Shown here in pieces: positions 20,808 to 31,726 of a stretch of DNA of 64,000 nt. Source of the stretch: Hygrocybe punicea (lineage: Eukaryota > Basidiomycota > Agaricomycetes > Agaricales > Hygrophoraceae); NCBI GenBank assembly GCA_963556145.1, contig OY744461.1, positions 4,340,001 through 4,404,000 of the forward strand, written 5' to 3'. The translations under genes and the position numbers were made by a program. Every line of letters begins with the position of its first letter. Within the stretch, counting starts at the first letter, position 1. Under the pieces are notes generated by a model, which saw only the letters and a list, made by a program, of their open reading frames with translations, did not search any database and had not been told where the DNA came from.

Positions 20808-22127
20808 AGCTCTAACTATGGCCTGAGCTTCCCTGCCATCCCAGATACAATGAAAGGCAGATATCTGCCAGCATACTGTGCCAGTGTACCATTCATTGAC
20901 CTTGGCCCTGACCTTGGCTCTGTGTTCTTGTTTTAGAATCTAGAAGTCAGTTGTCACCTCACCCAAGACCATCATGGTACAGCAAGGCAAAATGTCATAG
21001 CCAAACAAGATGGACACCCACCTCATAATGAGTTCTCTGGTGCCATACCACCTACGGCAGGACTTGTACTTGCCAAGGAGCACCTCATGATGTCTTGTAA
21101 GTACCATAATTATTCTTCTGTTTCTTCTGTCTGCTCTTTATGTTGTTATTCTTTTTATCAATTTTGATGATTTCATCCCCATTATCCATTACATCCTATT
21201 TGCAATCCCATTCCAATGATTTCTCAAGTGGCCACAGGCTAAGTGCATTACATAAATTGCGATTCTCTCATGTCACCACAAGACATGCAGTTTGGCAACA
21301 TTGATCATTGTCAATCTGTCTGACAGTGCTTAGTGTATTTCATCATGATCAAGGCAACACAAGTCAAAGATTCATCCAAGACTTGTCTAATTGACATTGA
21401 ATCGCTCACAAAATTTCGTGAGTTGGCATCCTCTCTTCAAGGTTAAAGACAGATTGAATTTGTTTTTGTGGGTTGGTAGGTTCCCAGTCCTAAATGTATA
21501 TTTAGGCTCGGTCTATTTGGGGACCACACCCAGCCAAAATTTCATCCAAAAATCTATTGTTGCAGCAAATGCCAAGTTTGCCTGTGTTTGGCTCTGGCTT
21601 TCAAACCTGCACCAAGTGTAATATCTTCATGAGCTCTGCCTTTCGAATACCCATTGCACTACATGAATATAATATCTTCACTCCCTGGATGGGACAAGCT
21701 GATGGCCAAGGAGGAGCGAGTGAGGCTCCATTGCGTCATTTGCCTGACATTTGGGCATCAAGCCTTGGTACCATTTTCATTCACTCATCTCTCTGATATA
21801 CCTTACACACCCTCAATTGACAGCCTCATTTGTGACAGAATATATGCTGCAGGGTACAATCAATGATTGGACTGGCATAAGTGCATGTCCTTTTCTGCTC
21901 AGAGTGGCCTTGAAGCCTCATGCCTTCACCAACCCATTTTATGCTTCCCCAGCTTTTCTTCTCTGCAATGTCACTCCTTCACCAACCTCATTTGTAACCT
22001 TGTCATCCCCTGCCTGTTTTGAAACACCCCCATCACCATTCCACACACCCCAAGCTTTTCATCTTTGTCCATAGTCTACATGTTCAGCTTTAGAGTCTGT
22101 TCTTGTCATACTGAGCTATGCACAGAC
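20808..22127. other. Gene-free repeat-derived stretch
   Basis: No coding region or structured repeat that I can support. Short open frames on the plus strand (for example 21391-21621) show no recognisable domain. Confidence 0.4.
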
Positions 22128-23322
22128 TGTTATGTATTGCTTCTGCAGTGAGCTCCAGCAACAATCAACTTAACTAGGGGATCGGTTTCCAGGGGAGAGG
22201 ACAGCAGTTTTCATTGTTGCTTACAACTGGGATTGGTGAAGAGAGTGTCTTGAGGTAGCATGGATATAGTGACAAGGTCGGTATGAAAGAAAACAAGGGA
22301 ATGTGTTAGGAGAAAACCAACTAGGATGGTGGGATAGTCGAGGTCAGACATGTGAACAGCATAAGCTGTGCCGGTGACAATGTCTGTGATGATGACATAT
22401 CGAGGGGTGATGTCTTGTTCTATATGTGGAACAATAAGGTCCACCTGATGTCAGTATTTGTCCAAGAAAGGGTATTGTTGTAAATGAGTGTGGGAGGTAT
22501 CAAGGTTATAGATGGACAAGGGATAAATGAATGTAGGTCCAGGTTTTGAGTCATGGCACAGGTGACAAGCTGTGGGAACAAGTAGTCAGGTACTGCATTG
22601 AAGTGATGACATGTGAACAATACACAATAGGGGTTAGTTCACTGTTTGGGAAGTCATATGGTCTGTGGATGAAGTCTGAAGATGTGTGCTTCAGTGATGG
22701 TCAGATTGGAGGGAACAGTGAAATGTCTTGTGATCAAGGATTGTTCAGGGCATGTGTGCAGGTGAGGAATGTCGTCGGATTGTCAGGGAGGATAATGGTA
22801 GGCACAGAATACGAAAGTGGAAACCAAATATCCAGGTATGGCAATTGTCAATTACGTGGTGAGATATTGTTGAGGTGGAAGTCGGAAGTATTGATGGCAG
22901 AAGGGTTTCAGTGCTGATGCCAAAGATAGATCATAACAAGGAAAAAACCGATAAGAAAAGTGATGGCAATGCTGCCAATGATGATTACAGTAATTAGCTG
23001 TGTTGGGAGTACAGCCATTGTGTATTGGTTTGTTGTGGGTTGAAGTGAACAATATGTCAAGGTAAGGGAAAAGACAATGGCAATGATGTCCATTGGCAAG
23101 GAGACTGTTTAGGTACAGCAAGGTCATGTGGAGATGTGTCCATGGTTGGTCTGGATTGTTCTGGAAGAAAGGGTAAAAAGGAAACAAGAACAAGAATAAA
23201 CAAGGATGTCCAAAAGAAGACAATAGGCAAAAGGGAACAAAAAAAGGAAGGTGTGGTAAAGTGGAATTATCATGGTGGGTACCGGAGTTGGAATCGGAGT
23301 TGCTGAGTTGAAAAATGTAGCA
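22128..23322 (-). mobile_element. Long LTR-like unit copy B, 1.2 kb, 5-bp TSD
   Basis: It starts TGTTATGTATTGCTTCTGC and ends GTAGCA, flanked by a perfect CAGAC duplication (22123-22127 and 23323-23327). It is colinear with unit A apart from a deletion. C-to-T and G-to-A differences from A are frequent. Confidence 0.7.
22908..23018 (-). CDS. Small membrane ORF of LTR-like unit B
   Basis: Same segment as in unit A: MAVLPTQLITV, hydrophobic helix, FFLVMIYLWH. It stops early (after LWHQH) compared with A, so the tail is lost here. Confidence 0.25.
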   Translation of the reverse strand: MAVLPTQLITVIIIGSIAITFLIGFFLVMIYLWHQH

Positions 23323-23327
23323 CAGAC

Positions 23328-24060
23328 ACACTACCCACAACACTGTCTATGCATGCCAATGCCCACTTGTCAAAATATCTGAGGGCAACAACCATGGTTC
23401 CATACCTCACCATGTGCCACTTGGACACAGCCTGTCCAACCTTGAAAATGATGATGCTGGCCTTTGTGGATGCCTCTAACTGTCCCAGGTGGATGGTTGG
23501 AGCAGTCAAGTGAGCCTGGACCAGTAGTCCGAGTACCTCATGTCCACCCACAACACATCTATGCATCTACCCACCAAAAGTTAAGGGTGCCATGCAGGAA
23601 AGCGCCATATTGCATAGTGACACACCATGCAGCCAAGACAACCCACCATGTCCACTTCCACACAAACAGTGCCACCTGCCTGCATCAATGCACTAATGCA
23701 TTCATTCACCACTAACAAACTGCTAGTCATACAGGCTTCAGCCCCCACACATCCACCTACATCAGTGGCACCAAATCGTGCCAGCTCCTGTGCCAGGACC
23801 AACACCAATGGCACCAGCATGACATGGTGATAGCAAGCATGGATCATGTGACCTAGTTCCCATGGTTGATCCAGAGAGTAGCACATCCAGATGTAGTAGA
23901 TACCCTTATCCTAGTCTTTCCAAGGCATGCATCCTCTGAGCACCCCAAGGGTACCCCTGGTACCTCTCTACCTGGTGATGAGAGTGTGGTTTGAACCCAC
24001 ACACACTGCTTTTGTTCTGTTTTTCACTTTCTAGCCTGCTTGCTTTGACTTGGATATCTC
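23328..24060. other. Gene-free stretch, CA/CAC-rich
   Basis: No gene recognised. The stretch is biased to CCA/CAC codon-like runs (23620-23830), which leaves short frames open on both strands. Confidence 0.35.
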
Positions 24061-24139
24061 CCTCAACTCCAATGTCAGATTACCGAAGGCTTTTTGTGTT
24101 TTGGGGCTCATCTGGGGACCCAGCAGACTGGCTGAGCCT

Positions 24140-24656
24140 GGTGGACTGAGAAGTTGCCTTGGGGAACAGTGACAGCGATAAAATTGAGATATTCACTGGC
24201 AAAATTGCTGACACAGCAAAACAATGGTTCCTCGAGCTTCCAAAACAACTATGAAAACATTGGCCCATAGTTCGGGAACTATTTGTCACTTGGTGGATTG
24301 ATAAACTCAGTCCCAATGCCTTGGCAGCCAAAGAGTCCTTGTTACTCCAAAGTCTGGACCCTTTATATTCTGAAACATTTACACTCAACGTCTTCTTCAC
24401 ACAACCAACTTCAGATGACTCAGAATCTCATTTACCAGAAGTACGAGGTACATCAGCTGCTACCACAACAACTACAGCCTTTGGAACAGAGGCACACTCC
24501 ATGAATTCAAACACTATATCAAACACCACAACTCCCAAGGACAGAGGACAGAGGACAGAGAACAGTGTGAACTTCAAGGACAGAGTACAGAGAACATTGG
24601 ATGCAATAGAGGCAGTTTACAAAAAGAGGACTAATACAAGGAACAAGCACATCTGA
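24140..24656 (+). pseudogene. Possible retrotransposon Gag-like remnant
   Basis: One frame reads IEIFTGKIADTAKQWFLELP, then a TGA, then HWPIVRELFVTWWIDKLSP. A Thr/Asn-rich linker follows, and KDRVQRTLDAIEAVYKKRT before a stop. The W-F/Y-L-LP and W-x2-L pattern recalls Gag matrix/capsid regions of fungal LTR retroelements, but I see no zinc knuckle and no pol downstream. It is followed directly by the minisatellite. Confidence 0.25.
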
Positions 24657-24822
24657 AAATCGCACTAGCATTTGAAGAAGGGCACAACACTCGAATTGCC
24701 AAAGAACGCCAGCATTGGGTCACACTAGCATCAACCAGGGCATTCAGCAAGATATTACCAACTGAGATGGGATGCCTGAAATTGAGATCACCCAACTGAC
24801 TTGGGGATAGCTGAATCAGGCT

Positions 24823-25475
24823 GAGATATATCCTGGCCCAACTGACATGGTCTAGGCTGAGGTTCTCAGGATATATCCTGGCCCAACTGACATGGTTCAG
24901 GCTGATTTTCTCAGGATATATCCTGACCCAACTGACATGGTTCAGGCTGATTTTCTCAGGATATATCCTGGCCCAACTGACATGGTCTAGGCTGAGGTTC
25001 TCAGGATATATCTGGTCCAACTGACATGGTTCAGGCTGATTTTCTCAGGATATATCCTGGCCCAACTGACATGGTTCAGACTGATGCTATCAGGATATAT
25101 CCTGACCCAACTGACATGGTTCAGGCTGATTTTCTCAGGATATATCCTAACCCAACTGACATGGTCTAGGCTGATTTTCTCAGGATATATCCTGGCCCAA
25201 CTGAGATGGTCTAGGCTGAGGTTCTCAGGATATATCCTGGTCCAACTGGGATGGTTCAGGCTGATGTTTCCAGGATATATCCTGGGCCAACTGAGATGGT
25301 CCAGGCTGGTGCTGCCAGGATATATCCTGGCCCAACTGGGATGGTTCAGGCTGATGTTCCCAGGATATATCCTGGCCCAACTGACATGGTTCAGGCTAAA
25401 TTTCTCAGGATATATCCTGGCTCAACTGAGATGGTCTAGGCTTATTGAGTCAGGATATATCCTGGGCCAACCATT
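24823..25475. repeat. 45-bp minisatellite, about 14.5 copies
   Basis: Head-to-tail copies of a 45-bp unit beginning GATATATCCTGGCCCAACTG and ending in TTCTCAG, with substitutions and one 1-bp deletion (near 25010). The multiple of three keeps frames open on both strands, which should not be read as genes. Confidence 0.9.
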
Positions 25476-25559
25476 ACGACTCAGACTGGTTGCACATTCA
25501 AACATAACTGTCAAGTTCAGACCAATACTATCCATCCTGATTGTACTCCTGCTATAGAT

Positions 25560-26478
25560 CATCCCCCACAATTGACTAAAATAGAATATGTGCGAGCAGA
25601 TAGCTTCTTTTCAAAGCTAATCATATGAGCTTGGAGTTTCTTGAGAGGTTCTTTTTGTCAGCCAATGATGGTTAGTGCAGTGTTCATATGCACTTCAGGC
25701 TACCCCCAAGCCTGGGCAACTAGTTTCAACTCACTCCTAGTACTGAACCATCTACATGTTGGTACAAGTACTGGGCAGCCCTGGGACAAAACCATCATCC
25801 CTGGGACCATACATTGGGACATCCCGTTGTCCCTGGTCTGGTATATGGGATGGCCCATGGGATGACATTTGGTGTTGTGGCCCCATGGGACATCCCTACC
25901 AGAGGAGGTGTCTGGGGGAATTTGAGATGCCCCTTCCATAGGTATTTAATAGAAAACTCAGAATGATGATAGCATCTAGTTGTAAATTTCAAGGCCTTGT
26001 CATGGCCACTATAGGTACCATGGGTGCGATAGCATAGTATAAGATTGTACATGCTTATTCTTTTGAGAGTCACAGAGCTGATTCTCCTTCAGTTGTTTCC
26101 ACATATAAAGACAGAAGGAGTAGGAGAGGAAAAGGGCTGGAGATTTTTGGTAATGAGATGGGAAAGAGGAGGGTGTGCTTCTACTAAACCAATCCCTTGT
26201 GCATGTGGCAATCTGAAGCTTGTAGGGGAGTGAGTGAGCAGAGCATGCATAATAAACAAAGAGAAGTGGGGCTACATATGCAGAGGAGGCTGAGCTGAAA
26301 ATTGAACAAGTGTATTATGAAGAGGATTTGATCAGGATATCAGTGGTTATTACATTATTGGCTGTGCATACAATGGCTGACTGGGATGCAGATGCAGAGG
26401 AGAGATCTAATTTTCAATCTATGTTAAGGTTAGAGTGCTTCTTGAGGAAAGTGGACTTGGGCTTAAAGTAAGGGGACA
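25560..26478. other. Gene-free stretch with short GGGA/CATCC themes
   Basis: No gene seen. Around 25790-25920 there are scattered CCTGGGAC and GGGATG(A/G)C themes related to the next minisatellite. Confidence 0.35.
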
Positions 26479-26745
26479 TCTCACAGAGGCTTGGTTGGGA
26501 CATCCCTCTCAGCTTCTGAGATATCCTGTGAGCTTGTAGGATGTCCCACAGCCTTCTCTTGGACATTGCTGTCAGCTTGTGGGACGTCCCACAGTCGGGA
26601 TGGGATGTCCCACAGCCTTGTCTGGGACATCCCTCTCAGCCCCCAGCCAGCCTGTGGGACATCCCACAGCTTATCTGGAACATCCCTGTCAGCTTGTGGG
26701 ACATCCCACAGCCTTTTCTGGGATGTCTCACCCTGCTCAGCATCT
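26479..26745. repeat. Minisatellite of a palindromic unit
   Basis: Degenerate tandem units of about 45-55 bp, each with the small palindrome TGTGGGACATCCCACA or a variant, joined by TCTGGGACATCCCTCTCAGC-like linkers. About five units. Confidence 0.7.
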
Positions 26746-26891
26746 GCTAAGTAATCATACCAATAAATCATTATATCATATGTTATAACATAATTTTAAA
26801 TAATTTACATTTAGCAACTTACTTCAAATAGACATTGCAAATCACATAATTATTTTGCTTAATTATATACATATCTACATTATATTATCAG

Positions 26892-27100
26892 GGGATGAGT
26901 GGGAGGTGGTGGTGGTGGTGGTGGAGAGAAGAGGAGAGGGGAAATGACCAGGGGGAATGGAGGGGGTGGGCAAGGGGAGAAGGGCAGGAGGTGGATGGGA
27001 GGGGGTGGCAGGGGGCAGGCGATAGGCAGGGGGAGAAGGGGCAGAGGAGAGGGAAACAGGGGGAAGGGGAGGGAAACGGGGGGGACCTAAAAAATTACAT
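26892..27100. repeat. G-rich low-complexity tract
   Basis: GGTGGT runs followed by GGGGAGAAGGGG-type sequence, strongly purine-biased on the plus strand, directly beside the pyrimidine-biased palindrome arm. Confidence 0.6.
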
Positions 27101-27115
27101 ACCGGGGTTACCTAC

Positions 27116-29673
27116 ATGTCCACGCCCCTCCGCGTCGCCCTCGTCGCCCCTGTCGTCATCATTGTTCCCGTCTGGCCCCGTTCCCATTTGTGTTGCCGTA
27201 GCCATCCTGTTTGCTGTCCCTCGCCATTTCCGTCCTCGCCGTCCCCATTGTCGTCGTCCTCGTTGTCGTGGTCTCCGTTGTTGTCATTTTGTTCCCTCGT
27301 CCCGGCCATCCTCATTTCCATTGCCTGTTGTCCCCGTCCCTGTTCCCATCCTCGCTGTCCTTGTTGTTGTCCTCATTGTCCCCATCCTCGTCGTTGTCAT
27401 GGTCGTTGTCGTCCCCGTTCCCGTGTGGTGGCCCACGGCCGTCAGCCCTGTGCCGTTTGTGTTGTCGTTGCCGTCCTGTTTGCTGTCCCATCCTCGCCAT
27501 TTCTGTCCTCGTTGTCCCTGTTGCCGTCGTCCTTGTCATCCTGTTCCCTCGTTGTTTCCGTCGCCCATCACCCATCATCCGTTGCCCCCATCCCCGTCCC
27601 CGTGCTCGCTGTCCTCATTGTCATCCTCCTCGTCATCCCAGTTGCCGTCGTCCCCGTTGCCGTCGTCCTTGTTGTCTCGGGCTCCGTGGTCCTCGTGGTC
27701 CCGTTCCCCCATCCCCATCATCCTCGTTTCCGTTGTCCGTTGTCCCCGTCCCCATCCCCATGCCCGCTGCCTGTGCCCGCTGTCTTCGTCTTCGTTGCCC
27801 CTGCCCATCGTCGTCTTCCCGTTGTCGTGGTTCCCGGTTACCGTTGTCGTATTCCCCTTTCGCGCCATCGTCGCGTTCGTTCGTTCACCCCGTCATCATC
27901 ATTCCTGTCGTCCTCGGTCTTGCTGTCGTGGTCGTCCTGGGTTGCTCCCGTTCACGGCTGCGTCCTCTGTCTCCTTGTCGCCCGCACCGCGTCTACTTGT
28001 TGTTGCTGTTGCGTTCGCGTTCGTTTGGTGCGGCAAAGAAAACCTAAAACAGTTTATTAATAATTAGTTAGTAGAATAAATGAAAAGGATAAATGGAGGA
28101 CTTACCTGGGGTGCTCTGGCATCCGCACCCATTGTCGTGTCGTTGTTGAAAATGACAAGTGTTGTTGAACTCACACGTGAGAATTTCAACCGGAATTTGC
28201 CGATATCCAAAACGGGGTCGAGTTGCCATATAGGGAAGAGTGGCTGGATTTTCTTATTATTATATATACTACAACACCTCAATGGCCAGGGCAAGACCCT
28301 GAAGAGATGTAGGTATGATATACCTACCCCGAGAGGAGTTTTTGTATTTTATTTCATTTTATATTGGGAGATATTCACAATGCATTTTATGCCTCTGCCA
28401 AAATTGGACCCTTAAACACCTAACTTTGCGAGTACACATCTGAAAAATCCAAAATTAATTCTAGGAGTACTAAGGAAGGTGTACATTGTGTTCCAGACAA
28501 GTGCCTGGTAGTTGGTGTGGCAGGGAATGTGTTGGAGCCAAAATGTGATGAACTTGTCACTCACCTTTCATTCATGATTGTGTCTGCTTATATGGACTTT
28601 TGATTGTCCGCAAAGCTCCAAATCAATTTTGGCTACAACACATTCCTTGCCACACCAACTACCAGGCACTTGTCTGGAACACAATGTACACCTTCCTTAG
28701 TACTCCTAGAATTAATTTTGGATTTTTCAGATGTGTACTTGCAAAGTTAGGTGTTTAAGGGTCCAATTTTGGCAGAGGCATAAAATGCATTGTGAATATC
28801 TCCCAATTTAAAATAAAATAAAATACAAAAACTCCTCTCGGGGTAGGTATATCATACCTACATCTCTTCAGGGTCTTGCCCTGGCCATTGAGGTGTTGTA
28901 GTATATATAATAATAAGAAAATCCAGCTACTCTTCCCTATATGGCAACTCGACCCCGTTTTGGATATCGGCAAATTCCGGTTGAAATTCTCGCACGTGAG
29001 TTCAACAACACTTGTTGTTTTCAACAACAACACAACAATGGGTGTGGATGCCAGAGCACCCCAGGTAAGTATTCTATTTATCTTGTTCATTTATTCTACT
29101 GATTATTTAAACACTTGTAGGGTTTTTTTCCCGCACCCTCATGCCAAATGAACGCAAACAAGGCAACAGCAACAAGTGGATGCAGATGCGGGCGACAAGG
29201 AGACGGCGGACACAGGACGACACAGGACGACTGGGATGTGGACGATGGGGTAAACGAACGAACGCGACGACGGTGCGAAAGGGGAATACGACAACGGGAA
29301 CCAGGAACCACGACAACGGGCAGGGGCAACGAAGATGAGGACGGCGGGCACGGGGACGACAGAAACGAGGATGACCGGGACGGCAGAATGGGACGACGAG
29401 GACCACGGAGCCCAACGATGACGACGATGGCCCCGCCAACACCAACAGGGCGGCCAACGCCCAACAACACTGATGACGGCCCCACCATGCCCAACAGGGC
29501 GGCCAACGCCCAACCATGATGACGACGGCCCCACTAACGCCCTAAAGACCCCCAACGAAGACGGTGGCCTCAACACTGCCCAAGCCACACCCAACAGGGC
29601 CGCCAACACCCCACCAACGCCCCAAAGCTGCCAATGCCCAACAACAACAGTGACGGCCTCACAAAGGCCCCCA
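27116..29673. mobile_element. Giant palindrome (fold-back), about 2.6 kb
   Basis: The inner arms 28080-28538 and 28622-29090 are almost identical inverted copies around an ~80-bp loop. The match continues outward into a CGTC/CCTCG-rich tract at 27116-28050 and its purine-rich counterpart 29110-29670, with length differences. Both arms carry an exon-like block with the words AATTTCAACCGGAATTTGCC (or its relative) and ATATCATACCTACATC. No clear TSD; the right end is cut by the TIR element at 29674. The long open frames across the arms are low-complexity artefacts. Confidence 0.75.
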
Positions 29674-31415
29674 CATCAGGAAAACACGGGTTTACTTAAT
29701 CTGACTTAATCGACTTAGTGGACTTAAACACACTTAACCATAAATTAAAAGAACTTAATTTTAACTAAGAATAAAAATTCAACTTTTATACTAGTATAAT
29801 GCTACTAGTAGTTGTAGTTAGTACTTGTGCCGGTTCTACTAGTGCTGGCGCTGGTGCCGTGCCGGTCTGTGTCCCTACTGTCATGCTGAGAAGTCGAAAA
29901 AAAAGTAAGTCCATACTTTACCTTTGTTTGGTCGATGTTCACTCTTGACCAATAACACCGCACCCGTGCCAGAACCACTACCAGTGCCTACGCCAGTACC
30001 AGCATGGCTTAACGGAGGGCATCCCATAGGTAAAAACTCAACCCAAAATTTCTTCCTCATTGACGTACTTTTAGGACAGTGAGGACAACAATAACGAGGG
30101 ACCACCATATAAGAGTGGACACCGACATTAGCTTGTGGCTCACCCGTTTCAAGTCACTTTCCATACCAAGAGCCTTGGTAGAGTTGACGTTCTCATGGAG
30201 CTCTGGCCCTGGTGGGCAGGTAAGCATTTTAAAAAATATCTTTGTCGACTGATCATAGCAAAACATTGCTTCGGACACCCATTTTGCTGCAGGTGGTGCC
30301 TTCACGTAGAACATGAACAAAGTCAACACCAAAGCGACAGTACACTGTCCCCTTGACGCACACTGGATACCAACCTGGGTGACCCCAGCACTTAATAAAT
30401 TGGTACTTTTATTTTTATTTTTTCTCCGCAATGACAACGAGGTGGAGGACAAAGATGGTGAAGACAAGGATGGCAAGGCCAATGACCAGGATGGCCGGCA
30501 TGGCGATGATGATTGCAACAGCGACAATAGGACAAGCATAACGGCATGGCCAGTACGGTGACAGGGACGATGAGCACTAACACTGATGAGCCCTTATAGA
30601 AAGCCCGTGATCCAGAATATGCTGCCATGATGGACGTGCAGCCAAAGCCAAAAGGGAGGGGGAGAAAACCCGTTAAGTAATGTTTTTGATCCAAACTCTG
30701 GAAGCTCAACTTTTGACATGTGGAATAGTGACCAGAATGCTCACCACCGCAAATCTGAAAAGGAGGAAGACGAAGAATTACTCAACGACGGCGAAATGGC
30801 AGCAGACAGTATCAACACCGCTTCGTGTTTCAAGACTCTCCTGGCTGTGCGTCCCATCCGCGCCAGTACCAGCATGACACACCGATGGCACCAGCACAGC
30901 ACGCTGACGGTACCAGCATGGCACAGCAATGGCGCCAGCCGACACTAGCACAAGCAACGGTGCCAGTTGCCACGTCAGTACCAGCGCGGCACCAACACCT
31001 ACACCAGCATACCAGCAACAGTGCTATGGTTCGACGTGGTCTTCAAATGCACTGGCACAGAGCAAATGTCTATCCTCGTAAGCTCTTTTATTCACCAGTT
31101 CTCTGTGCAATCACTGGCATCAACTGTTCATTTTTGTATCAGGCTGCTATTACGGGGGGCAAAGTGATACTAGTGGGCATGGGTTCTTGTAATATACTGC
31201 TTCCCCTCTCTGCTGTTGCCCTTCGAGTAGTAGTAGTAGTACCAATCATTTATTGAAACTAAAATTTTATAAAAATAACGGAATAAGTGAAATTAAGTAG
31301 ATGGACCTTCTTAATTCCACTTAATCACTTAACTACCTAAAACGCCTTAATTTATGAAATAAGTCGGATTAAGTCAAGATTAAGTCAGATTAAGTAAACC
31401 CGTGTTTTCCTGATG
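29674..31415. mobile_element. TIR element, 1.74 kb, non-autonomous
   Basis: Ends are inverted copies beginning CATCAGGAAAACACGGGTTT and continuing TACTTAATCTGACTTAATC, about 38 bp, then weaker similarity. Sequence on the right (31416-31480) resumes the CCAAGCCACACCCAACAGGG theme seen on the left (29580-29640), so it interrupts the GCC-rich arm of the palindrome or a relative. Inside are repeats of ACCAGCATGGCAC (30860-31020) and short frames such as [19 protein letters not shown] near 30600. No transposase. TSD not resolved. Confidence 0.65.
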
Positions 31416-31726
31416 CAATGACGATGGCGGCCCCAACAATGCCCAAGCCACACCCAACAGGGCCGCCAACGCCCCACCAACGCCGAAGGCTTTGAGCCGC
31501 TTGGCTCGGCTAAACTTTGGTTCGGCTCAACGGCTAACGGCTTTGGAGCCGAGCCGTGACTAAATTCACATGATGCACCGTCACGGTTGAGGGGTTGGGC
31601 AGTAACAGTGGGATTTGTGGCCAAAAACTTCTCAACATCTCAGCTAACGTGGCAACGTGGGAATATGTATTGGGTGTAAAGCTCCAATGCCTGGGCAACC
31701 ATCATGTCCATTGGAAACGTGGCACA

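Noticed and set aside
22211..22620. Coding region from minus-strand frames matching those of unit A (6142-6678)
   Set aside because: Similarity reflects shared repeat DNA; in B the frame is broken repeatedly and no known domain is present outside the short membrane segment.
24823..25475. CRISPR array, because of regular repeats
   Set aside because: Units are contiguous 45-bp tandem copies without unique spacers, in a eukaryotic genome.
24631..25557. Frames of 129 and 157 residues through the 45-bp repeat
   Set aside because: The unit length is a multiple of three, so any frame without a stop in one unit stays open. There is no non-repeat domain.
26895..28067. A 390-residue plus-strand frame and overlapping frames of 314 and 278 residues
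   Set aside because: Low-complexity Pro/Ser/Val/Arg sequence produced by the CGTC-rich palindrome arm. All three frames are open at once and the opposite arm gives mirror frames.
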